DNA from: Zoogloeaceae bacterium
GTDB lineage: Bacteria; Pseudomonadota; Gammaproteobacteria; Burkholderiales; Rhodocyclaceae
DNA: 21,364 nucleotides
Assembly (NCBI GenBank): GCA_031290955.1
Contig: JAISLJ010000159.1
Location: 1-21,364 of the forward strand
Direction: 5' to 3'
In this document: in pieces, positions 1 to 7,492 of the stretch
Numbering within the stretch: position 1 is the stretch's first letter
Layout: every line of letters starts with the position of its first letter
Translations under genes and position numbers: made by a program
The notes under the pieces: model-generated
Told to the model about the DNA's origin: nothing
The model's database searches: none
The model's input: only the letters and a program-made list of their open reading frames with translations

Positions 1-669
1 ATGGGTTGGGAGGAAATGACGGAAGAAAATTATTTGGAGGTAACAGTTTATAACATTGAAGTGGAGGATTTCCATACTTATTATGCTTCTGGGGTGTGGG
101 TGCACAACGTCAATTGCACCGGAGTTGAGTTGGCGAATGGAAGCGGGGTACTTCCTCCGAGAGAAACTCCCCTGTTCGATTGTGACGCGCATATCAATGC
201 AGTCATCCGGGAATTTGGTGTGCCTACGGGTTGGGCGGTAGTACGTTCCATGAATCATGGCTTGCGTGATCGTGCGGACAAGACGTTACGCGAGATTTTC
301 CGAAATGCAAATTATGATGCTTCTATCCCCTTAAAAGAGTTGCAGAACTGGCTACAATTTGAAGATGATGTTATTGGGCGCTTGAAGTACAAAGATGCGC
401 GCTACGAATATGTCGTTTTCAGGATTTCCATAACGCTGCCGGAAAAACAGGCGGCGGCTTTGTTGGTGACCGCTTTTCGCCATCTGGCCCTTGAGGCCCT
501 CACCGCTCTCCCGAACTCCGCAAGAGCGCCAGCAGGGCGCCTTCGCCGCCGTCGTGGGGTTTGGCGTGGCAGAAGGCGAGGATTTCCGCGCGTTGGGCCA
601 GCCATTGGCGGGAAAGGGTTTTCAGGACAGAGTGACCGCCGGGCGAGGAAAGGCCCTTGCCGTGGATGA
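1..669 (+). CDS. 3' part of a polymorphic-toxin-like protein: Hint C-terminal motif plus unrecognised domain (partial, probably scarred)
   Basis: The frame is open at the window edge, so the ATG at base 1 is probably internal. Residues 17-36 (VYNIEVEDFHTYYASGVWVH, then N) match the C-terminal block of Hint/intein-type autoprocessing domains, which in polymorphic toxins release the domain that follows. Residues ~37-145 would be that domain. It contains FDCDAHINAV and a helical stretch; I do not recognise the family. The first ~430 bases are visibly AT-richer than the rest. From about base 450 the frame becomes Arg/Gly-rich and simply reads the antisense of the smr 3' end, stopping at 667-669, so the native 3' end seems lost or replaced. 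No immunity gene follows. The Hint call is firm; toxin function is inferred from domain architecture only. A related Hint remnant lies at 10304-10621. Confidence 0.6.
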   Translation: MGWEEMTEENYLEVTVYNIEVEDFHTYYASGVWVHNVNCTGVELANGSGVLPPRETPLFDCDAHINAVIREFGVPTGWAVVRSMNHGLRDRADKTLREIFRNANYDASIPLKELQNWLQFEDDVIGRLKYKDARYEYVVFRISITLPEKQAAALLVTAFRHLALEALTALPNSARAPAGRLRRRRGVWRGRRRGFPRVGPAIGGKGFSGQSDRRARKGPCRG

Positions 670-1168
670 TGCGCACACAGCGCCACCCTCGATCGAGGGC
701 ATCCGCCAGAAAATCGTTCAGGGCTTCCCGGGCCTCTTCGCGGTTGAGACCGTGCAAATCCAGTTCCGCCTGGATCACCCAGCGGCCCCGGCGCAGATCG
801 GAGAGCGTGCGTCGGGAAATTCCGGAGCGCAGGAAAACGCTCTCCTCGCCGTCGATCACCAAACGATCCTCCAGGGAAAGCATGCCGTCACGGCTTTCCG
901 CCAGCGCCTGTCGCTCGTCCAGATGACGCTGGCGCGGCACGGGCCTGGGTTTGGGCGTGGCGATCTCGGCCTTGCCAGTGGCGGGCAAGGGCGTTACTCC
1001 TGCCATCGCGGCGCGAAAAAGCCGCTGTTCCCCAGCGGAGACGGCGGGCGGATTCTTGCGCACGGACGGCTTGGTCGCCCTGGACGATCCGCTTCCTGCG
1101 TCCGCCTGTTCTCCGCGCAGATCGGCAAGCGCGTCGAAGGCGGGATGCCGTGCGCGCCGCCGCCCCAT
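500..1168 (-). CDS. Smr/MutS2-type domain protein
   Basis: A 222-residue protein with a disordered, basic N-terminal half and a C-terminal Smr domain. Visible hallmarks are LDLHG at residues 136-140 and HGKG at 169-172, followed by the SPGGHSVLK segment and a conserved-looking RAEILAFCHA stretch. Smr domains are found at the C-terminus of MutS2 and as stand-alone proteins. Family members bind branched DNA or act as nucleases on DNA or RNA, so a nucleic-acid processing role is expected, but the substrate cannot be read from sequence. The start lies 6 bases after the trxB stop, so it is very likely the last gene of an mltD-trxB-smr transcript. The ribosome-binding site is weak, consistent with translation coupled to trxB. 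Confidence 0.85.
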   Translation of the reverse strand: MGRRRARHPAFDALADLRGEQADAGSGSSRATKPSVRKNPPAVSAGEQRLFRAAMAGVTPLPATGKAEIATPKPRPVPRQRHLDERQALAESRDGMLSLEDRLVIDGEESVFLRSGISRRTLSDLRRGRWVIQAELDLHGLNREEAREALNDFLADALDRGWRCVRIIHGKGLSSPGGHSVLKTLSRQWLAQRAEILAFCHAKPHDGGEGALLALLRSSGER

Positions 1169-1174
1169 ATCGCC

Positions 1175-2146
1175 CTAGCCCTTCAGTCCATCCAGATAGC
1201 GTTCGGCGTCAAGCGCCGCCTGGCAGCCGCTGGCGGCGCTGGTGATCGCCTGCTTGTAGGTTGGGTCTTGCGCGTCGCCCGCAGCAAAAACGCCTGGGAT
1301 GCTGGTCTGGGTGGCATTGGCCGCGTGCCCGCCCTGGGTGACGATGTAGCCATCCTGCAACGCAAGCTGTCCGGCAAAAAGGCTGGTATTGGGCGTATGG
1401 CCAATGGCGATGAACACGCCCGGCAAGGTGATGCGTTCCGTCTGACCGCTGGCGAGATTCCTGAGCGCAAGGCCGGTGACGCCGGTTTCGTCCCCCAACA
1501 CTTCTTCCAGAACGGAATCGAGCCGGAGGCTGATCCTGCCTTCCGCGACCTTGCGGTGCAGTTGCTCGACCATGATCTTCTCGGCGCGAAAGCTGTCGCG
1601 GCGATGGATGACGGTAACGTGGCTGGCGAGGTTGGCGAGATAGAGAGCCTCTTCCACTGCGGTATTGCCGCCGCCCACCACCGCGACCGGCTTGTTGCGA
1701 TAGAAAAAGCCATCGCAGGTGGCGCAGGCAGAAACGCCCTTGCCCAGGAAGCGTTCTTCGGAAGGCAGGCCCAGGTAGCGGGCGGACGCGCCCGTGGCGA
1801 TGATGAGGGCGTCACAGGTGTAGATGCCGCTGTCGCCTGTCAGCGTAAAGGGCCGGGCGGTGAGCGTTGCCGTGTGGATGTGGTCGGGAACGATCTCCGT
1901 GCCGAAGCGCCGGGCATGCACCTCGAAGCGGGCCATCAGTTCCGGCCCCTGCACGCCCTTGTCGTCGGCGGGCCAGTTGTCGACCTCAGTGGTGGTCATC
2001 AGTTGTCCGCCCTGGGCCAGTCCGGCCACCAGCAAGGGCTGCAAGCCAGCGCGGGCGGCATAGACGGCGGCGGTATAGCCCGCCGGGCCGGAACCGAGAA
2101 TCAACAGGGGAGAATGGCGTTTGGTTCGTGTGGTCACAGTGGTCAT
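1175..2146 (-). CDS. trxB: Thioredoxin-disulfide reductase
   Basis: A 323-residue FAD/NADPH flavoprotein that reduces thioredoxin in the cytoplasm. The N-terminal FAD-binding motif GSGPAG is at residues 18-23, the redox-active CATC at 141-144, the NADPH-binding GGGNTA at 158-163 with HRR about 20 residues later, and the second FAD motif near the C-terminus (VFAAGDAQD). Length and motif order are those of low-molecular-weight bacterial TrxB. I chose the ATG at 2146 because family members begin a few residues before the FAD motif. The frame also has an upstream ATG at 2194 whose ATGGCTGA overlaps the mltD stop. That could give a 339-residue product or serve translational coupling. It is the middle gene of the mltD-trxB-smr run. 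Confidence 0.95.
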   Translation of the reverse strand: MTTVTTRTKRHSPLLILGSGPAGYTAAVYAARAGLQPLLVAGLAQGGQLMTTTEVDNWPADDKGVQGPELMARFEVHARRFGTEIVPDHIHTATLTARPFTLTGDSGIYTCDALIIATGASARYLGLPSEERFLGKGVSACATCDGFFYRNKPVAVVGGGNTAVEEALYLANLASHVTVIHRRDSFRAEKIMVEQLHRKVAEGRISLRLDSVLEEVLGDETGVTGLALRNLASGQTERITLPGVFIAIGHTPNTSLFAGQLALQDGYIVTQGGHAANATQTSIPGVFAAGDAQDPTYKQAITSAASGCQAALDAERYLDGLKG

Positions 2147-2186
2147 GGCGCTTTTCAGGGGGGAAGGGGGAAGGATTGTGGCGGGA

Positions 2187-4523
2187 TCAGCCATTCAACT
2201 GGATTTGCAAGGTGGTTCCGACCCGAATCTGGTTGCTGCTCAGGCGGTTCCAGCGTTTCAGGTCGGCCAGGGCCACCCGGTAGCGCCGGGCGATGGAAAA
2301 GAGCGTGTCGCCCTTCTGCACCGTATGCCGGGTGATCCTGCTTGCCTTGGCCGTTTGCGTGCTCTTGGCAGTCTTGGCGGTTTTGGTGGTGTCGGCACTC
2401 GCGGCTGTTTTTTCCGCCTGGCTCGCCTTGGCGACCCTGGGCGCTTTTGTCTTGACGACGGCAGCCTTGGGCGCTTCCGCGACGTTCACCGCCTGCCCCG
2501 GCGCGAGGACGAGGCGCAGGCCGGGACGAATCGCGTCCCCCTTGATCTGGTTGAGGCGCTTCAGGTCGGCAACGCGCACATTTTGCTTGCGGGCGATGGC
2601 AAAGAGCGTATCCCCCTGCTTGACGCGATAGGTGCGGGCGGCGGCGCGGGGCGCGGCATCTGTCGCCGGAAGGGGTGGGGCGATGGTCAGCATTTTGCGT
2701 TCGTCGGCGGGTTTCTCGTCCTCAGGCAGGCGCAGGGAGGCGCTGGCGGTGGTCGGCACAATGAGGGTGTGGCCCGGCTTCAGCTTGATGCGGCCTTTCA
2801 GGCCATTGACCCGTTTCAGGTCAGCCAGCGTGATGCCGAAGCGAGGCGCGAGTTGTTCCAGTTTTTCGCCGCGCCGCAGGTTGTAGCTACGCCAGGTGGA
2901 AAGTGGCGCGTCGTGCGCGGCCAGATTGGCCTTGAACTGCTCGACCTTGCCCGCAGGAATGACGAGCGTGGAATCGGCCTGGATCACGGGACGATTGTGG
3001 GCGGGATTCAGGGCGACGAATTCCGCCTCGCTCAGGCCCGCGAAGCGCGCCGCGAGCTTGATGTCGATGGGGACTTCCGTAATCAGCGTCTGGAAATAGG
3101 GCGTGTTGGGAATGGCGGGAATGCCCAGTTCCGCGAGCAGCAGGGGATTGCTGAAGATATTCTTGAGCGCCTGGAGCTTGGGCACGTAGTGGCGGGTTTC
3201 GTTCGGCATCGAAAGGTCGGTATAGCCGCCGGGCAAGCCCTTGGCCTCGTTCTTCGCAATGGCCCGGCCCACCGCGCCCTCGCCCCAGTTGTAGGAAGCC
3301 AGCGCCAAATGCCAGTCGCCGTGCATCTCGTAGATATACTGGAGATAGTCCAGCGCCGCGCTGGTCGAGGCGATGATGTCCCGGCGCTGGTCGCGCCACC
3401 AGTTCTGTTGCAGCTTGTACTGAAGGCCGGTGGAAGGCATGAACTGCCACAGGCCGGAAGCGCGCGCGGAAGAAATGGCCATCGGGTTGTAGGCGCTCTC
3501 CACCATTGGCAGCAGGGCAAGCTCCGTCGGCATGTCGCGCTTTTCCAGTTCCTCGACGATGTGATGCAGGTAGCGGCTGCTGCGCTCGACCATGCGCCGC
3601 AGGTAATCGGGATGCGAGAGATAATACTGCTGATGGACGAGCACCAGGTCGTCCTTGAGATCAGGCATGGCAAAGCCGTTGCGAACGCGCTCCCAGAGAT
3701 CCCGCGTCGGCACGGTGAGATCCAGCGGCTCGGGAAGATCAAAAGTGGAAATCTCCGTGAGTTCCAGCGGATGGAAGACGGGTTGTGCCGCGCCATCCGC
3801 CGCTTCTGCCGCAACCGTTTCCGCCGCGCCGGGAATTTCGGATGGCGTTTTAGTTGCAGCCTCCGTCGTGTTCTCTGCTTCAGGGGCGGATTCCGCCACA
3901 TCCTCCACAGGAACGGCCCCGGATTCCGCGCCAGCCTCCGCTTCCGCCGCCACGCTAGCGGAATCGGGAAGTGTCGGAAGTATGTCCACTTCCACTTGTG
4001 CGGCTTCCACTTCCGGGGATGCCTTTGCTGCTTCCGGGAGAACGTCTGTTCCTGCGGTTCCGGCATCGGTTCCCCCCACCGCTTCGGATTCCGGCTGCTC
4101 CTCCGTTGCTGCCGTGTTTGCCACGGTATCCGGAAGAACTGCCGTCTCCACGGTTGCTGCCGCTGCGTCTGGAGAAGCTGCCGTCTCCGTCCCAGTATCC
4201 GGAAGAACTTCCGTTTCCGGGTTTGTTGCTGCCGCCGTGTCCGGGGAAGCCGTTGCTGCCTCTGTTCCGGATTCTGATGTTGCCGTTTCCGCCGTATCTG
4301 GGAAGGTTTCCGTCGCTGTTGGCGTGACGGGGGAAGTGAGAAAAGTGGGAAGCGTGAAAGCCTGCGTCAAGTGCGCCCCGGAAACGCGGGGACTGGCGTC
4401 GCCAGAGCCAAGATCATCGGCATGCAGCGGGAGCGCGGAGAGCAGGAAGAAAGGCAAGAGCGGAAGAAACCGCAAGACACGCCGGGCGGCAAGGATCGGG
4501 GGACGGCTCTGCGGCAGGGACAT
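2187..4523 (-). CDS. mltD: MltD-type membrane-bound lytic murein transglycosylase with three LysM domains
   Basis: A 778-residue exported enzyme that cleaves peptidoglycan glycan strands to 1,6-anhydro-muropeptides. The start at 4523 has a good AGGAAAGGA ribosome-binding site and gives a signal peptide (RRVLRFLPLLPFFLLSALPLHA, residues 14-35, with no lipobox Cys seen). Residues ~62-245 are an Ala/Thr/Glu/Pro-rich linker with degenerate repeats around LPDT. The SLT domain carries ESAYNP with catalytic Glu342, then ASGLWQFMPSTG and ASYNWGEGAVG. Three LysM domains follow at roughly 535-580, 625-670 and 733-776, each with a YxVxxGDTLF-like opening (first copy divergent) and a LKRxN core. They anchor the enzyme to murein. 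The frame is open further upstream to 4634, but that start has no signal peptide at its N-terminus. First gene of the mltD-trxB-smr run. Confidence 0.93.
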   Translation of the reverse strand: MSLPQSRPPILAARRVLRFLPLLPFFLLSALPLHADDLGSGDASPRVSGAHLTQAFTLPTFLTSPVTPTATETFPDTAETATSESGTEAATASPDTAAATNPETEVLPDTGTETAASPDAAAATVETAVLPDTVANTAATEEQPESEAVGGTDAGTAGTDVLPEAAKASPEVEAAQVEVDILPTLPDSASVAAEAEAGAESGAVPVEDVAESAPEAENTTEAATKTPSEIPGAAETVAAEAADGAAQPVFHPLELTEISTFDLPEPLDLTVPTRDLWERVRNGFAMPDLKDDLVLVHQQYYLSHPDYLRRMVERSSRYLHHIVEELEKRDMPTELALLPMVESAYNPMAISSARASGLWQFMPSTGLQYKLQQNWWRDQRRDIIASTSAALDYLQYIYEMHGDWHLALASYNWGEGAVGRAIAKNEAKGLPGGYTDLSMPNETRHYVPKLQALKNIFSNPLLLAELGIPAIPNTPYFQTLITEVPIDIKLAARFAGLSEAEFVALNPAHNRPVIQADSTLVIPAGKVEQFKANLAAHDAPLSTWRSYNLRRGEKLEQLAPRFGITLADLKRVNGLKGRIKLKPGHTLIVPTTASASLRLPEDEKPADERKMLTIAPPLPATDAAPRAAARTYRVKQGDTLFAIARKQNVRVADLKRLNQIKGDAIRPGLRLVLAPGQAVNVAEAPKAAVVKTKAPRVAKASQAEKTAASADTTKTAKTAKSTQTAKASRITRHTVQKGDTLFSIARRYRVALADLKRWNRLSSNQIRVGTTLQIQLNG

Positions 4524-4580
4524 CAGAAATCCTTTCCTGAAGGTTGGGGATTGGCGATGGATACTCATTCCAAGCTGCGC

Positions 4581-4609
4581 ATTATAGCCTGACAATATGC
4601 GTTCAGGAA
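4581..4609 (-). promoter_or_regulatory. Candidate sigma-70 promoter for mltD-trxB-smr
   Basis: On the minus strand a perfect TATAAT lies at 4581-4586, about 58 bases before the mltD start. A poor -35 (TTCCTG, 4604-4609) sits 17 bases upstream of it. The -10 match and location support it; the -35 does not. Confidence 0.45.
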
Positions 4610-4822
4610 GCCCCTTGGGTACGATTCCGCGCAATTATTTCCAGGCGGTGGCGGGTTGAGAAACGCAGCAGGCGGCGTGAAACTTTCGGGTGGGACAATT
4701 CTTCGTCCATTCCAGGAACGGAGCATCGGCACGGGGAATGTAACTGGAAGGCATGACCTTTTCCTCTCAAATCCGGGCAGCAAACCCACTCGACGGGCAG
4801 GGCAGGAACAAAATGCACTCGG

Positions 4823-4969
4823 CTTCCCCGGACGTTCCGCATGGCTCGCTGGAAGTTTCGGATTGCTCGCTGGAAGTTCCGCATAGCTCGCCGAAAGTTC
4901 CGTATAGCTCGCCGGAAGTTCCGCATAGCTCGCTGGAAGTTTCGTATAACTCGCTGGAAGTTGTTGATG
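4823..4969. repeat. Seven tandem 21-bp repeats in the mltD-capA spacer
   Basis: Six clear units start at 4844, 4865, 4886, 4907, 4928 and 4949, and a decayed unit sits at 4823. The consensus is GCTCGCYGG followed by AAGTTYCGNATA. There are no spacers, so it is not a CRISPR array. The unit is a multiple of three, so each open frame gives a heptapeptide repeat: ARWKFRI or SLEVPHS on the plus strand, and NFQRAMR or ELPASYT type on the minus strand. The plus frame starting at 4656 is closed by TAG in the repeat. The rest of the 657-base spacer holds the mltD promoter, an inverted repeat at 5047-5074 and the capA ribosome-binding site; I see no conventional gene in it. Confidence 0.9.
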
Positions 4970-4978
4970 CCGCGCTGA
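4841..4978 (+). CDS. Possible 45-residue cationic repeat peptide (RWKFRIA heptads)
   Basis: An ATG at 4841 opens a short frame that spans the whole 21-bp repeat array and ends at TGA 4976-4978. The product is six heptads of the type A-R-W/R-K-F-R-I, ending in LLMPR. It has no acidic residue and about 20 Arg/Lys, with hydrophobic and cationic residues alternating inside each heptad. Among the five clean units (4844-4948) five columns vary. Four of them fall on third positions of this frame and are silent (TTT/TTC, CGG/CGC/CGT, ATT/ATA, CGA/CGG); the fifth swaps Trp and Arg. That pattern is what selection on this peptide would leave, but a minus-strand frame (NFQRAMR) shares the same wobble columns and the sample is tiny. 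No strong ribosome-binding site precedes the ATG. Function unknown. Confidence 0.3.
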   Translation: MARWKFRIARWKFRIARRKFRIARRKFRIARWKFRITRWKLLMPR

Positions 4979-5180
4979 TTGCGGCGCCCTCCTCGACGAA
5001 GAATCGGGAGAAAAGCCGTGATCCGGAAATGCACTCGGGAAAAGGAACCAATGGTACTTCGGGAACGCATTGGTATGAGCGGCCTGTCGCATCCCGCATG
5101 CTACAATGCCCGGCGCGATGGTTTGGGTCTGGGAATTTCTTTCGGGCCGGGTTTGCTTTTTCGTTTTCGGGAGAACTGGA

Positions 5181-6311
5181 ATGAATTATGGAATGATCGT
5201 GGGCACCCTGTTTGCAGCGGCGGTTTCTCTCTTTTCCAGCGCCAACAATGCTTTTGCCCAATCGTCCGCGGAAGAAGCGTCCGTTCCCTTCACCCTGGCC
5301 GCCATGGGCGACATCATGCTGGGGACGGAAAATCTCCTTCCGCCGGATGGCGCTCGGGGATTTTTTATCGACGTAAAACCCTATCTGCGGGGCCGGGACA
5401 TCATTTTCGGGAATCTGGAAGGCCCCCTGACCGACCGTGGTTCTCCCACCAAGGATACCTCTACCGGGCGTTCCTTCTGTTTTCGCACGCCGCCCGCCTA
5501 TGGCGCGGTTCTCAAGGAGGCTGGCTTCAATATCCTTTCCCTGGCCAATAATCATGCCTTCGATTATGGGCCGGAAGGAAGGGCGCAGACCGTGCAGGTT
5601 CTCGAATCCCTGGATATCAGCCATACCGGCGCGCCGGGCCAGATCAGCCGCCGGACGATCCGGGGCCAGGGTTTTGCCTTCATCGGCCTTGCGCCCAACA
5701 GCGGCTGCCAGAACATCAATGACATCTCCGGCGCGGTGGCCCTGGTGAAAACGGCGCTGCGCGAAGACCCTGCAAGCCTGGTCATCGTCTCCATGCACGG
5801 CGGGGCGGAAGGGAGCGCCCACATGGCGCTTCCCGATGGCCCCGAGGTGTTCATGGGCGAGAACCGGGGAGACCTGCGGCGGCTTTCCCGCGCCTTGATT
5901 GATGCTGGCGCGGCCCTGGTCATTGGTCATGGGCCGCATGTGCCCCGTGGCGTCGAAGTCTACAAGGATCGCCTGATCGTCTATTCCCTGGGGAATTTCG
6001 CCACGGCAAGCGGCATCAACGTACAAGGCGCAACCGGACTCGCGCCGCTGCTGCTGGCGGAAATTGATGCCAAAGGTAAAATCCTCCACTACGATTTCGT
6101 CAGCTTCCGTCAGGAACGAAACAAAGGCCCCAGGTTCGACCCAAGCGACGAAGCCGCGAAAACCATCCGGCAACTCTCCCTGGCGCTTGGCACGCAGATG
6201 CCCCCAAGGAAAAGCGGCGCGTCACGCTCCGGAAGGCCGCAGGCGCTTCAAGCCCGCAAGGCAGGCGAAGGCGATGAGGCCCGCGAGCATCCCGAATCCC
6301 ATCTCCAGTAG
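5181..6311 (+). CDS. CapA-family (metallophosphoesterase-fold) secreted protein
   Basis: A 376-residue protein of the CapA/PgsA family, which is related to calcineurin-like phosphoesterases and is often annotated as poly-gamma-glutamate synthesis protein. The start at 5181 follows a GGGAGA ribosome-binding site and gives a Sec signal peptide ending near AFA-Q (residue ~26). Metal-site motifs are in family order: AAMGDIMLG, FGNLEGPLT, LSLANNHAFDYG, SMHGG, VIGHGPHVPRG and VYSLGNF. No CapB or CapC ligase genes are nearby, so capsule synthesis is not supported; the true substrate is unknown. The last ~90 bases overlap tail-to-tail with the DUF808 gene, and the C-terminal ~30 residues are low-complexity and basic. 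No convincing promoter was seen; a TACAAT at 5102-5107 lacks a -35. Confidence 0.88.
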   Translation: MNYGMIVGTLFAAAVSLFSSANNAFAQSSAEEASVPFTLAAMGDIMLGTENLLPPDGARGFFIDVKPYLRGRDIIFGNLEGPLTDRGSPTKDTSTGRSFCFRTPPAYGAVLKEAGFNILSLANNHAFDYGPEGRAQTVQVLESLDISHTGAPGQISRRTIRGQGFAFIGLAPNSGCQNINDISGAVALVKTALREDPASLVIVSMHGGAEGSAHMALPDGPEVFMGENRGDLRRLSRALIDAGAALVIGHGPHVPRGVEVYKDRLIVYSLGNFATASGINVQGATGLAPLLLAEIDAKGKILHYDFVSFRQERNKGPRFDPSDEAAKTIRQLSLALGTQMPPRKSGASRSGRPQALQARKAGEGDEAREHPESHLQ

Positions 6312-7136
6312 CGCGGCAAGGAAGGCGCGCGCGGGACCGGCGGCAGCGGCCAGGGTTTCGAGCACATGCGGGACGGGCGCAACGCCGTGCGCGAGAATAT
6401 CGCCGCCAACCATGAACATGGCGGCAGTGCCCGCGATGGCGAGGAATTTCATGAGCAGGGGCGCGAAAAGAAGGAGTCCCCGGCCCAGCGTACGGGCGAG
6501 CAGGTTTTGCTTTGTGTGCAGGTAGAATCCCAGGTCGTCCATCTTGACAATGGCCGCCACGAGGCCATAGACACCGGCGGTGAGGAGGAGCGCGATTCCC
6601 GCCAGCACTAGCACCTGGGTAAACAACGCCTTGCCCGCCACGCTGCCCAGGGTGATGACGATGATTTCGGCGGAGAGCACAAAATCGGTGCGGATGGCGC
6701 CACGGACGCGCTCTTGTTCCAGCGTCGCCGGGTCGCCGGAAGGAAGGGCTGCGGCATGACTGCCTTCCGCTTCTGTCGTCGGCTTGGCCTTGTGCCGGAT
6801 GGCATGCAGGGAATGCGCGAGTTTTTCCACTCCTTCGAGGCAGAGAAAGATTCCGCCGAGCATCAGAAGCGGCGTGATGAGCCAGGGGAGGAAGGCGCTG
6901 ATGAGCAAGGCCACCGGAACCAGGATGGCCTTGTTCATGAGAGAACCCTGGGCAACCGCCCAGACCACGGGCAATTCCCGATCCGCCCGCACCCCCGCGA
7001 CCTGTTGGGCATTGAGGGCAAGATCATCTCCCAGGACGCCCACCGTCTTCCGGGCGGCGACCTTGGTCATCACGGCGACATCATCCAGCAGCGTGGCAAT
7101 GTCGTCGAGCAGGGTAAAAAGACTGGCTCCAGCCAC
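6222..7136 (-). CDS. DUF808 (YedI-like) inner-membrane protein
   Basis: A 304-residue polytopic membrane protein of the DUF808/YedI family. The N-terminus has the family signature ASLFTLLDDIATLLDDVAVM followed by KVAARKTVGVLGDDLALNA. Hydrophobic segments follow: KAILVPVALLISAFLPWLI, TPLLMLGGIFLCLEG, a segment around VITLGSVAGKALF, VLVLAGIALLLTAGVYGLV and two or three more to the C-terminus. The GGIFLCLEGVEK motif is also typical. The function is not established for the family. It is monocistronic, with a candidate -10 upstream. Its 3' end overlaps that of the convergent CapA-type gene by 90 bases, and no terminator separates them. Confidence 0.9.
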   Translation of the reverse strand: MAGASLFTLLDDIATLLDDVAVMTKVAARKTVGVLGDDLALNAQQVAGVRADRELPVVWAVAQGSLMNKAILVPVALLISAFLPWLITPLLMLGGIFLCLEGVEKLAHSLHAIRHKAKPTTEAEGSHAAALPSGDPATLEQERVRGAIRTDFVLSAEIIVITLGSVAGKALFTQVLVLAGIALLLTAGVYGLVAAIVKMDDLGFYLHTKQNLLARTLGRGLLLFAPLLMKFLAIAGTAAMFMVGGDILAHGVAPVPHVLETLAAAAGPARAFLAALLEMGFGMLAGLIAFACLAGLKRLRPSGA

Positions 7137-7168
7137 AATTTTTCCTTGTCTTGGAAGAAGAGGCGGTG

Positions 7169-7174
7169 ATTATA
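7169..7174 (-). promoter_or_regulatory. Candidate -10 box for the DUF808 gene
   Basis: TATAAT on the minus strand about 33 bases before the DUF808 start. No good -35 is present at 16-18 bases. In the rest of the 356-base gap 7137-7492 I see only the amtB terminator. Confidence 0.35.
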
Positions 7175-7438
7175 GCCTCATCCGGAATTCCGGCTGTGGA
7201 AAGCCATCCCCGAATGCTGGGTGCGGCAGGGAAGACATTTTTCTCGGCGGGGAACTCCTTCATCATTGCGCCCAAGCTGTTTGATCTTGTCTTTCCCCGT
7301 GCATCGCATCACACGCAATTCCACTCCAGTATGTCAGCCAGAAAAAATTTCCTTCCTTGAAGCCGAACAGCAACACCAAAGCATGGGAGCGCACCTCTGA
7401 TTCTTCTTGCGCGTCGCCATCTCACAGGCATTGCGGAC

Positions 7439-7463
7439 AAAAAAAGAGCGCCGGGCGGCGCTC
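7439..7463 (-). terminator. Rho-independent terminator of glnK-amtB
   Basis: Minus strand: GAGCGCC stem (7457-7463 pairing with 7446-7452), 4-base loop, then seven T (7439-7445). It lies 30 bases past the amtB stop. Confidence 0.9.
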
Positions 7464-7492
7464 CAGGGAGAGAGGTGAAAAACGCTTTTGTC

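Noticed and set aside
491..2335. Plus-strand 614-residue open frame
   Set aside because: Antisense of smr and trxB, whose motifs are unmistakable; long antisense frames are expected at this GC content.
2121..4277. Plus-strand 718-residue open frame
   Set aside because: Antisense of mltD; its Cys/Arg/Phe-rich end is just the complement of the Ala/Thr/Glu-rich linker.
4823..4969. CRISPR array
   Set aside because: Units are directly adjacent 21-mers without unique spacers, and there are no cas genes.
4565..5092. Minus-strand 175-residue ORF across the repeats (ELPASYT heptads)
   Set aside because: Flanking sequence does not look coding and the repeat variation is not silent in this frame; kept only as a property of the repeat.
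7137..7492. Small ORFs in the DUF808-amtB gap
   Set aside because: No ribosome-binding site, no motifs; the gap is explained by a promoter and a terminator.
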